NCBI GenBank assembly: GCA_002099365.1
Contig: MSED01000002.1
Coordinates: 1,364,001-1,428,000 of the forward strand
Source: Phialophora verrucosa
Lineage: Eukaryota; Ascomycota; Eurotiomycetes; Chaetothyriales; Herpotrichiellaceae
Reading direction: 5' to 3'
Length of the DNA: 64,000 nucleotides
Shown here: positions 54,988 through 64,000 of the stretch, in pieces
How the letters are laid out: every line of letters begins with the position of its first letter
How positions within the stretch are numbered: the stretch's first letter is position 1
The notes under the pieces: generated by a model
Seen by the model: the letters and a program-made list of their open reading frames with translations, nothing else
Databases searched by the model: none
What the model was told of the DNA's origin: nothing
Position numbers and translations under genes: made by a program

Positions 54988-56521
54988 ATCAAGCTCAAGT
55001 TGCTCAGCGACCTTCGTCTCAATTCACTTCGGAGGTAACTGCAGCATTGGGAAATGATCTGGGTGCTACTTCATACCCATATGCGGAAGACGAGCACAAT
55101 CCAAGGACGGACGAGAACGCGCCTAGAACCGACCATGCCAGCGTTCCTCGTTTGGATCCTAGCCACCTAGACGCCGCGCAGGCTGGTGGTGATGCTGCGG
55201 AAACCGCCTCTACGGATATTGACCCAAAACAAGAACACCATCGTAGCCAAGCGGAGAGCAAGCTCTTCGTCCCGGAAGACGTCGGTTCGCCAGATTCGCT
55301 TGGTTCTAGTGGGTATTCATTGCAGGAGTTCCAAGACGCTGACCTTTTACAGTGGGTCAACGTTCTTCGAAAGGCTCTACTCGACCTTACCGATTGTGGA
55401 CCGTCTGGCCATGTACAAAGGCCTCATGCTCGGCCGACACAAGTCCGATTTAGAATTTGCGTCCTTGACCCTCGCGCTGTGCTCCCTAGCCTTAGTCCAG
55501 CCCGTTTTCAAGGCGGAATGTGGCTCCATGCCCCTGCGCACAGAGCGGGCAGTAAGGATGCTCAGCATTGCCATCAAGCTGCGATCCATTAGGTTCGGAG
55601 AGAATATGACTTTCGATGGTACTGTTACCAGCTTCTTGCTGTTTGCGGCCTTCTTTGGCCTTGGATTTCAGAAAGCTGCTTGGCTCCGCCTGAGGGAAGC
55701 TGTGGAATGTGGCCGATTGATTTCACTCCAGCAAGCAGAAACGTACCAAGGCCTTGGCACAGAGGAGAAAGCGAGGCGCTTCCGACTTTTTCTTCTCCTC
55801 TCTGTGACGGAAAGGTATGCACGCAAGGCGTTGATGTTGTCACGATACGGCGGTGACTAACCTGCACCACAGAGAATATGCCTTACAGTGGAACTACTCG
55901 ATCAGATTCAAAGGGCAGAACATGGCGAAGATGGAAGAAGTCTACCGGCAAATCGAGGCCAGTCCAACTGTTGGCACTTCGAACATCCTGGTCCACGATG
56001 AACGAGACCTTTGCGCGATGCGAGCATTGCTCCAACTCATGAATCTCTTTGACTCCGTTGACGAGGAGGTGATCCCCTGCTGGAACAAAACATGCTCTTC
56101 TGCCTCGGAGAGGTGCTCCAAATTCACGGTAGAGCGAGCTCGAAAGGTCTATGATGCCTTCACAAACGCCATGACCGTTCTCGTCGATGACCTCGGTGAG
56201 TCGCCACTCGGCACAGGCAGATCGCCACAACCCCAGATACAGCGGGTGCACAAATCACTGTTGAATGGCTTGCAGTGGGCGTATTGCTTTGTCTTGCAGC
56301 AATGGCTTCTGGTTCGATTGTGGGTTTCCTGCTTGACGCATGACCTGCTAGATGACTCGTCCGAATTCTCCTTCCTGAGACCATCATTCTCCATGAAAAT
56401 TGCCGACTGCGTTCTGGAAGAATGCCAACAGCTGGGACAGGCTGTTCTTGAGGTCCACGGGGTCGGCATGATTGAGAGGCTTCACGACATCGCCATGGGA
56501 TTGGTGACGGCCGCCCAATGA
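54852..56521 (+). CDS. MAL-activator-type regulator lacking its zinc cluster
   Basis: Three exons, 54852-55312, 55353-55814 and 55873-56521, join in frame (523 codons). The body carries the middle homology region of fungal MAL13-type regulators: GSTFFERLYSTLPIVDRLAMYK, FLLFAAFFGLGFQKAAWLRL, then RFRLFLLLSVTEREYALQW across the second intron, whose branch site gactaac is clear. A poly-Asn linker (DINNNNNSDG) precedes it. Where the Zn2Cys6 cluster should be, the frame instead enters the 18-bp minisatellite (MGGICC repeats), with the only ATGs lying in the repeat. The gene therefore looks 5'-truncated, fused onto the ruined neighbour at the repeat. Whether it is expressed, or can bind DNA, is doubtful. 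Confidence 0.6.
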
Positions 56522-57379
56522 TATGCCCGCCCTGGAACTAGTTTGTCCACGGACCGGATCGATTTTATTCTGGGTCGATATTTCGAGCTTCTGGGCCGGC
56601 TGAGGAATGGAGAAAGCAGATTCATGTCGGCCTTACGGAAGGCTTACGCGCTTGTGCAGTGACAGATCTCTCTTTCCGCCTAAGTTGCATGCCGAACTTC
56701 CCTACGGCAGAGACGAGGATGGTCCGCCAGCAGATTTCCACGGCGCCACATTAGTGTCTTCAACCGCTTGTTTAGTGGCGAGTGCATGGTACGGTCGGAT
56801 TCTTTGTCTTGCTGTGATGGGAGCCGCCAGGACGGATGTGATAAAGGGTGACTATAGGTCTTGTTGGTCTCGGCCGTAATGAATAGTACAGTGAATGAAT
56901 GCTGTATTCGAGTTCAGAGAGTTGCCAAGGCGCTAGGAATCGGCTACCCCACATTCGATGAGGCACGTGGTCTTGGCACAAGCAGTTTAGGGATGGCGTG
57001 ACTGCCAAACAACTCGGACCGTTTGATGCTCCGAGGCTAAAAGCCACATCCTCTTGTGATTCCCCCTCCTTCCTGACACGTCGATTGCTACCCCGGATTT
57101 TCCAGCCATTCAACCCACTGCCCCAGGTCCTTGCTCACGCTTACGAGTAGTCGATCACTGTCTTCGGGAGCTTGTTGTCTGACGGCCAACCTGTGCGTGT
57201 AGCGGGCGACGCGAGTGGAAAGTGGACAGGACACAGGCCATCGATGGACAGCTCGAGTCACCTAGTGGAAAGCGATAACACATACAAGCCAACCATGGAC
57301 AGCTCGAGGCGTCTAGTCTCCGCTCGATAATGGAAGCAGGTGTTGACCATGAAGATCCACAAAGCATCCACCACCAGAG
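56522..57379. other. Intergenic
   Basis: 860 bases; no gene. Contains two related copies of gacagctcgag at 57248 and 57298 in front of the next gene. Confidence 0.4.
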
Positions 57380-59224
57380 ATGCCGCCGCCATTCTTATTC
57401 GTCAATAAGGATGCTGCCAGCGCGTCGTTGACACGCAGCGACGCAGCTGAACAAACCTCGATAAATTCCCACGTACAACGTGGCCGTCGACATAGACGCT
57501 CCGCCGCCAGCGCCAGCCGCGCTGGTAACAGGAGCAGGAGGACTCCCGGCCGGGAGAACACTACTAGTTCGAGCGATTCTGCCCTACTTGACCAGGATCC
57601 GGAACCGTACCCATCACAGCACATTGTCGACCCGACGGTAGTGGATGTCCCGGAAGCTCCTGCCCCTTCAGATTCTTCTCAACCCACAAACGCGGAGCAC
57701 GTTCACGATGCCGCCGGTGATCGTACGGAGCTCCCAGCGCGCCCCTCTCCGCGCAACAAAGCCGCCGAGGTGACGGCCTTGAAAAGTCCAGTACCAAGAG
57801 TTCGTGCGAAAAGGAAAGCCTCTGCTCCAAGGGCGGAGAAGCCATCGTCTCAATCCACTGTCTACAAGGAGTCGATTGTGCTGCTGAATTCCCCTCAGGC
57901 GCGGACCACTCCTCGAGATATTAGCCAGGTCACCTCGACGTCTTTGGACCCGTTCGGCCAGTCGGTCGTCAAACTCGACTCACACGTCGCCAAACTCTGT
58001 CGTTACTTTTGCGAGAGCTTCCACCCCAGCGTCTGGCATGCAGAAAGCTGGGCGTCTCGGGAGCACTCTTACACGTATCAGACATCGGCGGTAGAAGTCG
58101 TACAACGAGCCATGCAGAGCGAGGTGGAGATGAACGCAATGTTGGCCTGCATGGCTGCAAGACTCGAGAACGTGGATTCCGTACCCGACCAAGGAACGGC
58201 AAGATATATGGGCAATGCCTTGGTGGCTGTGAGGAAACGGTTCAGTTCAGCGCCGAAGCATCAATTGCTTCTGATAGTCTTCCACCTATATGCAGCCGAC
58301 GCTTATCGACAGAACTACCAGGCTGCGAAGATACACATGCAAGCTGCAAAAGCGTTATTCGATTCCTGGGGTGGCCTCGACTACGTCCCAGATCAGGCCC
58401 TGAAAGAATTATTCATCATTGGTGACGGGCATATGTCTGCCGTTCTCCTGGAACCCTGCAGTCTCCCCTGCGAAAATGACCCTGGACCATATTGGATGGT
58501 CACGCCCCCGGGGCTCCAGCTTGCGCCTCAGCAGGACCTCAGCAGCATTGCACCGAGCTTCCAAACACTCTGCTACGAAGGTTATTTGCCGGAAGAACTG
58601 GTTGAAGCAATCCAAGAGACGGCGGAGTGTACGTGGGTATTGTTGTACGCTCCGTACGGAGCACCGAATGCGTCGAAACACGCGGCCAGGTGGCTCCAGT
58701 GGCGACACGCGGCTGTAAGATATCGACTTCTCGCAATGAATTATCCTGGATCAAGCCTTGACGCGATCAGGGTCGGGCTGCTGATGTGGATTTTGACATC
58801 AATGGTGATCCTTGGCTTAAAACGCCTGGGAGGCTTGATTGCGCCCAAGCTGCGCACGATCCTCTGGTCCGTGGACGAGCCGCATCTTCAGTGGGAGGGC
58901 CTGCTGCAAGCCAAGACCTGGGTTCTCACCATCGGCGCCATGTGCTCCATGGTGGGCAGCGAAGAAGAAAGATGGTTCGTGGATCAGCTGTTCGAGATTG
59001 GGTTTGCGGAGCATATCCGACGCATTCGGGAGACTCACCTGGAACTCGACACGAGTGACGTGCTGAGGCAGTTCCAGGCAAACTTCTTCTATTACGACGC
59101 CATTCAGAGGCCGAGATTGGATAGGCTCGCACGTCTCATTAACGGAGGACCGAGTGAAACCTCGAGTTCGGCGTCACAGAGCAGCCCGAGCGACGTGTCG
59201 AGGAAGTCCAGATCTCCTACTTGA
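57380..59224 (+). CDS. Fungal-specific transcription-factor-domain protein (Fungal_trans_2 type), intact
   Basis: One exon, 614 residues, ATG at 57380. Starts MPPPFLFVNKDAAS, the FVN-type motif of this family, followed by basic stretches (RGRRHRRSAASASRAGNRSRR; RVRAKRKASAPR), then SLDPFGQSVVKLD, the DPF element. The helical core includes YFCESFHPSVWHAESWAS, AMQSEVEMNAMLACMAARL, YQAAKIHMQAAKALFDSWGG and LFIIGDGHMSAVLLEPCSLP, ending in a Ser-rich tail. There is no zinc cluster; the basic stretches could serve for nuclear import. Third member of the family in the window after 11826-13370 and the broken copy at 53184. Targets unknown. Confidence 0.8.
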   Translation: MPPPFLFVNKDAASASLTRSDAAEQTSINSHVQRGRRHRRSAASASRAGNRSRRTPGRENTTSSSDSALLDQDPEPYPSQHIVDPTVVDVPEAPAPSDSSQPTNAEHVHDAAGDRTELPARPSPRNKAAEVTALKSPVPRVRAKRKASAPRAEKPSSQSTVYKESIVLLNSPQARTTPRDISQVTSTSLDPFGQSVVKLDSHVAKLCRYFCESFHPSVWHAESWASREHSYTYQTSAVEVVQRAMQSEVEMNAMLACMAARLENVDSVPDQGTARYMGNALVAVRKRFSSAPKHQLLLIVFHLYAADAYRQNYQAAKIHMQAAKALFDSWGGLDYVPDQALKELFIIGDGHMSAVLLEPCSLPCENDPGPYWMVTPPGLQLAPQQDLSSIAPSFQTLCYEGYLPEELVEAIQETAECTWVLLYAPYGAPNASKHAARWLQWRHAAVRYRLLAMNYPGSSLDAIRVGLLMWILTSMVILGLKRLGGLIAPKLRTILWSVDEPHLQWEGLLQAKTWVLTIGAMCSMVGSEEERWFVDQLFEIGFAEHIRRIRETHLELDTSDVLRQFQANFFYYDAIQRPRLDRLARLINGGPSETSSSASQSSPSDVSRKSRSPT

Positions 59225-60108
59225 GTTTTGTTGGAATTGCATGTTCCAGAGGCCACGCAATCATGGCAGGGCGACGATCATAAGGGGATCTCCAGCGTGC
59301 CCCTGACGACGTCGCCGTCTCTGCACGTGCCCTGTACGCGCGGCCTATCTCCAGTATCACCGTATCCCGCGGGCCGTGGAGGCCACGGCCATCAGCAAGC
59401 TCGACTTTACGGAGTACCCCGTGGGATACGTATGTGGCCGACCTTGCTTATTGCGATATGTACTAGTACTATAATGTCCCAGACAGATGACAGATGAGGT
59501 TATGATCATAATACATTTACGAGTTGATTTTTAGAGTACCCACCGTATGTACAAAAGGAGCTTCGGGGTGGAAGAACTTTTGGCGGCACCCTAGCCCCGG
59601 TCCTCTGCCTGCGCTGCGCTTTCCCACTCACCCACTGCTTTCACCGTCTCTTTGAGCTTTGCTTGCCAGCACCGATCTTGCACCCAACACAGTCCGTCCC
59701 TCGCTGCTGCTGCTCTGATGCGAAGCAGAGAACATCCACGGCAGCCCTCCGAGCTCGAGAAGCCAGCTTATCTACGAAGACGCAGTTCAGTACAGCACAG
59801 TACTATTCGAGCGTGTCGCAAGAATTCCCCCCTCCCTCCCTACCCACCACACCTCCGCACAAGCTACCACGCGAGCACGCCAGGACCGCGATGCAGACGT
59901 GTGAGTGAACTGCACGTGTCAAGATGAATTCACTCACACATGTCAAGATGAAGCCGCGGGAAATGGAACACGATAACAATGACAAAATGTTGGGACTCGG
60001 AAAACAATGCAGTCTACTCGTAAAGCACGGGAGCCATTCCCAGAGGAGACACAGTACTCTGTACGCTCGTCCTCCTGCAGGTGAGAGGTTAGGATTGAAT
60101 TGACCGGA

Positions 60109-60309
60109 ACCGATACCACGACTGGATTGCATGGCTCTGTATACCCGGTACACAGTCTACAGTCTACAGTCCGCAACCGCCTTTTTTTTTTTCTGGCCGC
60201 CTCTTGGCCTACCGATAACACGATTGGATTGCATGGCTCTGTATACCCGGTATACAGTCTACAGTCTACAGTCCACAAGCGGTTTTTTTCCCTGGCCGCC
60301 TCTTGGCTT
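60109..60309. repeat. Tandem duplication, about 100 bp x 2
   Basis: Unit 1 (60109-60210) and unit 2 (60211-60309) share atggctctgtatacccggt, acagtctacagtctacagtc, a poly-T run and ctggccgcctcttggc. The main differences are the poly-T length and a few substitutions. Confidence 0.9.
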
Positions 60310-60911
60310 TGGAGAGCGCAGGCATGTTCCCTTGTCGGTTTCTCGTGTCTGGACGGGGACCACATTCACAGACCAGGGCGATAAGGGTATGAATTCGTCC
60401 GAGAGAGAAAAGGAAAAAAACTCAATTCATTCGGTCGCAGGGTTGCGTGATGGTTGCATTCGGATCCTCTGAGAGCAGCATGGACCAAAGCTTGTTGCGT
60501 TTGGTATGCGTACCCTTGTGTGCAAGGTAGGCCAGGAAGCGAGTTGACAGGCAAGTAAGTAAGCTGAGTCAATATGTCCGAGTAGCGCGGGATCCAAAAT
60601 CGTGGTGGCACGTGGGAATCCCGAGGTGCAGGGCTTTATCCCACATGGCACAGAGTGTGCGGTGGATTGGAAAAAGAATCATTGCGTGAATGGGCAAGAA
60701 GCGCAGCGCACCGAGCGGGTTCGTTCATGCGGGTGAAGGAAAAAGTCGCAGTGGGTTTGGATACGTTCGTGCGAAAGAACGTCTGTCTTTGGATCCTGGG
60801 TCAATCCCCAAGGTCTATGTGGATGGATGTACCACCCATCGACTTCGGCTCGCGGCCGCTGAAAACTCAATGTGGATGGATCCTATCAAACTCGGGCAAA
60901 GGATCGCATCT

Positions 60912-61050
60912 TCCAGGATGGCCAGTTTTTGGGACGACGGAGTCTTCAGAAGTCAGGACCCTCCAAGATGGCTAGCTTTTGGACGACGGAGTTTTCAGAC
61001 GTCAGGACCCTCCAAGAATGCTAGCTTTTGAACGACGGAGTCTTCAGCAG
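60912..61050. repeat. Tandem repeat, about 48 bp x 3
   Basis: Three diverged copies of a unit with tggctagcttttggacgacg, gagtcttcag and caggaccctccaag. Confidence 0.85.
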
Positions 61051-61133
61051 CAAGAACAGGGCAAGCGTGATGGAAGTCCGGCTGATGTCCGTCGACAAAC
61101 AACACGATAACAGTCCCCATCGACATGGTTGTG

Positions 61134-61361
61134 GTTGGATAGCCAGAAAACAACAATGGTTGGAAACGGCCGTGGTTGGATGACCAGAAAACAACAATGG
61201 TTGATGACGGCCGTGATGAAGAATTCACCAGACGGCCGCATCTTCATCCTTTGCGCTCACGATGTGACTGGATGACCAGAAAACAACAATGGTTGAAAAC
61301 GGCCGTGATGAAGAATTCACCAGAAGGCCGCATCTCCATCCTTTGCGCTCACAATGTGACT
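61134..61361. repeat. Nested tandem repeat, 40-bp core x 3 within about 93-bp unit x 2
   Basis: Core gaccagaaaacaacaatggt plus ggccgtg occurs at about 61140, 61181 and 61275. The last two copies extend through gatgaagaattcaccaga and tcctttgcgctcac to form a longer duplicated unit. Confidence 0.9.
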
Positions 61362-63174
61362 GGTCGTATGCAAGCCCTTTGACCCTCCGTCCGAATGGGT
61401 CTGCCCGGCCATGCAAGGATGGGAACCGAAGTCTTGGTTGTCATGATATAGACTACGCACGGGTTTGCATCCACTCCATAACACGCGACCAGTAGCATTC
61501 TGCCCGTTTGCAAAGGCGAAGAGTTATGGGAAAGCCACCTTTGTTCCTGCATACGGCACATGGTGTACCTGCTTCCGCGCATTTCTCGGCAGGTGGATGT
61601 GCATTAACAAGCTATCAACACCACTCGAAGTGGATGTCAACAGACGCCTGCTGTTTGCTGCTGATGCGTGCCAGCAACTCATTCAACCGACTCGCATATG
61701 CCGCCTTGCCTTTTCTGAGTATTTGCGCCGGATGACCCATGCCACATTAGCTTGAGAAGACTTGATCTGTTGCTCGGTGGAAAACGACGCTTCGACCAGG
61801 AACTGAGCCGGGCAGGTCAACGGCGGAGAGGGTGGCATCTGCAGGCCCGACCGCCTGGACGATGCGTCAATGCGGCCACTTCTGGTCCAGACAGCAACCA
61901 CGTTTGACCTGCATCTGAGACTCGACGTTGGCGATAAGAGCCTTGTTGCAGATTCTTGTCCGGACATCAGAACCAATTCTGGGCGACCCTGTTTGGTAAC
62001 CAGCGAAGTCCTGAGACCGTCCGCCTCTACCATGTTTGAATACGAGCTGTCGTGCATGTCGAGGATTTCTCGGGTGGTTGGGAAAGTCTACATTTTGTAA
62101 AAGCCCTGGTTGACCTATAGCAAAACTCGTGGCAGACTCTGGGTTTCCACTCCCCGTCGCATTTCGATTTCGGATGCATACAAACTGTGTGGTGGAAACG
62201 GCGCCAGCTTCTGCACCGCTTAGTCCGGTTTGCATGGCATTCTTGGGATTCCGCCGGCGGTTGGTGGGGGGTAAGTGGCCGCTCTGACCCCCCCAGCAAC
62301 AGGAATCTGGGTCGATCAGCTTCACGCCTGGAACATCTTCAGACATTGTCTGGCTGCCGTCGCCTGCTGCACATTCCATAGGGGATGCGGCGTTGCCAGA
62401 CAGTCTTCGTCCTCTTGATCAACCGCTAACAGCATGCTACAACTCTGGCGCCGATACTCCTGGTCAAGGGCCCAGAGGCGCGAGATGAGGGCTCCAGGTT
62501 GGTGTCCGTTCCGCGGCGTCGGTTGACGTAGGCGATGAATTTAGCTGCTGTTAGCGCCAGGTACGCGAGAGAAACAGCGGCCACCATTCGCTAAGCAACT
62601 GGAAATTGGCACAGTCCATGTGAAGCTAGGGCGTTTCACAGCAGCGGACTCGACGCCCAAAAGGCTAAAGCAGACACGCCCCACCGGTTGATGACAGGGG
62701 TGCTCTGGGGCCTCGTTGCGCCACGGCCCTGGGTCATCTCCTTGCTGTCCTGGCCGTATCATGCCAATGTTGCTGTGCTGGGTCCGCATCTCCCTGGCAC
62801 CCACTGGGACCCCCCCGGCGCAGGGTGGGCTCCCGCTGTTGTGGCATCCTGCACGTCTGCAACTCTGTGCTCTCTTTCCTTTCTCTTTGCCTGTTGGGTT
62901 GGAATATCTTGCTTAAAAGACGTCTTCGAACGTCGTCCGTTCATTCTTGCAACTCGTGCCAGCATCCAGCTCGCGTTCACTCCTTCACGCGACAGCTCGT
63001 TCGCTTCGTCACGCACTCTCCTTTTCCACACGCTCCTTGACCACGATCTGAGATCGTCCCAATCCTAGCGATTAACCACTCCTTTTCCACCGACAACGGC
63101 AAAACCACAAGTCCCTTCTTGACCGGACCTCAAGAACCCAAAGCAGGAGCCTCGCACACAACCAGACAAACAAG

Positions 63175-63986
63175 ATGCGCTGCACATTCAACTCGCTGGT
63201 GCTGGCCACCCTGGCAATTGGCCAAGCCTACGCTGCCACACTCGCTCACTCCCACGCGCACTTGCACAACCATGCAGCCCGCAGGCATGACCACGTCGAG
63301 TAAGTATGCCCCCCTTCCCCCTCCCCGGGGTGACACGAGGATAGCAATGTGGACTGACACACTGTCATAGGAAACGCGCAGCTGCCCTGACCGATGCTGA
63401 TGCTGGCAAGCTCACCGCTTTGGGGGTCGCGACCCTGGGCATCAACTCTTACACCGCCAACGGACAAGCGTGGCTTGGTCAAGACGGCCCTTACCAGAAC
63501 GAATTCGTCAACGACTCCGGCGAGGATTTGATCCTGCTCATCTGGGGCGTCGCCGGTTCGTGGGTCAACGCGGTTCAGCCCACCATCACGGCCTCCCTGC
63601 CTGCCAACGGGACTCTCTGGGTGTCTTTCGCTGACGGTGCATCCGGCGCGTGGACCGCGGTCTACCCGGACACCCAGCTCATCAACGGTCAAGCTTCCAA
63701 CACCTGGGGCGAGTTCACCTTTGGGCAATGGGGAGTCGTCGATGTCTCTCGTGAAGTCAACATGAGCGGCCATCCCATGAGCATCGTCGGTCCATCCTGC
63801 ACCACGGATATGGACACGTGCGTGTTCCAGTGCTCCTCGGGCAACACCTGCATGTTCGACTACCTGCTCCTGAACTGTGAGAACGGCAGCCAGCCCGGCG
63901 CCAACTACGGCACCTTTGAAGGCAGCCCGAGCGGTGGATGCGGCGGCATGGGTGCCAGCGCGACTCTCAAGACCACCTTCTCGTAA
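63175..63986 (+). CDS. Secreted Asp f 4-like protein with Kex2-type propeptide
   Basis: Two exons, 63175-63299 and 63371-63986, 246 residues. Signal peptide about 1-20 (MRCTFNSLVLATLAIGQAYA), a His-rich propeptide (HSHAHLHNHAARRHDH) and a Lys-Arg processing site at 43-44 (VE|KRAAAL), with the intron just before it. The mature part has family marks of Asp f 4-like secreted proteins: FVNDSGEDLILLIWGVAGSW, LWVSFADGASGAWTAVY, NTWGEFTFGQWGVVDVSREV, and six cysteines in the C-terminal third (SCTTDMDTCVFQCSSGNTCMF, NCENGSQPG, GGCGG). The role of this family in fungi is unknown; extracellular. Annotated as allergen-like only by family name. The gene is complete and ends 14 bases before the window end. 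Confidence 0.85.
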
Positions 63987-64000
63987 AGAAAGGTTGGGTT

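Larger units (their letters stand above)
59225..63174. other. Gene-free region with tandem duplications
   Basis: Nearly 4 kb without a supportable gene. Holds three tandem duplications (listed separately) and scattered motif-less open frames. The last 250 bases are C/T-rich and are probably the promoter and leader of the Asp f 4-like gene. Confidence 0.5.

Noticed and set aside
61867..62379. 170-codon minus-strand frame in the repeat-rich gene-free region
   Set aside because: Composition not protein-like, no recognisable motif or intron pattern.

Overview
The window is nuclear DNA of a filamentous ascomycete (Pezizomycotina). Genes are split by short introns, mostly 40-110 bases, with gtaagt/gtgagt-type donors and ctaac-type branch sites. 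It carries recognisable single-copy fungal housekeeping genes (spindle-checkpoint MAD1, homoserine dehydrogenase, ATG11, an NHP6-type HMG-box protein) and families expanded in this group (Zn2Cys6 and zinc-cluster-less transcription factors, BTB proteins, WSC-domain wall proteins, an Asp f 4-like secreted protein). I cannot name the species. No rRNA, tRNA, CRISPR array or intact transposon was found.

Layout. 1-3943 (minus): secreted GH16 glucanase with PAN-like and WSC modules, cut by the left edge. 4530-6830: MAD1. 7288-10541: two tandem BTB paralogues; a third lies at 29098-30302. 11826-13370: zinc-cluster-less fungal regulator. 14966-15765: small bZIP factor. 17580-28261: a candidate catabolic cluster (below). 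30621-33191: two membrane proteins of unknown role. 35274-42793: homoserine dehydrogenase, a membrane-anchored DUF3445/HODM-like protein and ATG11. 45742-46282: NHP6. 47796-49788: nine-exon fungal gene of unknown function. 50535-52257: MFS drug/H+ antiporter-type transporter. 52800-59224: an AT-rich relic, a broken regulator gene, a MAL-type regulator abutting it at an 18-bp minisatellite, and an intact regulator. 59225-63174: gene-free DNA with three tandem duplications. 63175-63986: Asp f 4-like secreted protein.

The most interesting unit is 17580-28261: a GH95 alpha-L-fucosidase with no signal peptide, a MAL-type sugar transporter, a divergently transcribed aldo/keto reductase of the D-arabinose/L-galactose/L-fucose dehydrogenase type, and an XlnR/AraR-like regulator. 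Together they suggest import of a fucosylated oligosaccharide, cytosolic release of L-fucose and its oxidation, under a dedicated regulator. A perfect 19-bp palindrome lies between transporter and reductase genes, and a near-match to it precedes the regulator gene. This is inference from gene content.

Three loci (the cluster regulator, the 3' end of ATG11, the regulator at 53184) show reading-frame slips of about one base. They may be real decay or assembly errors in base runs; raw reads would decide. Exon boundaries were placed by hand from GT-AG (one GC-AG) signals, frame and family conservation.
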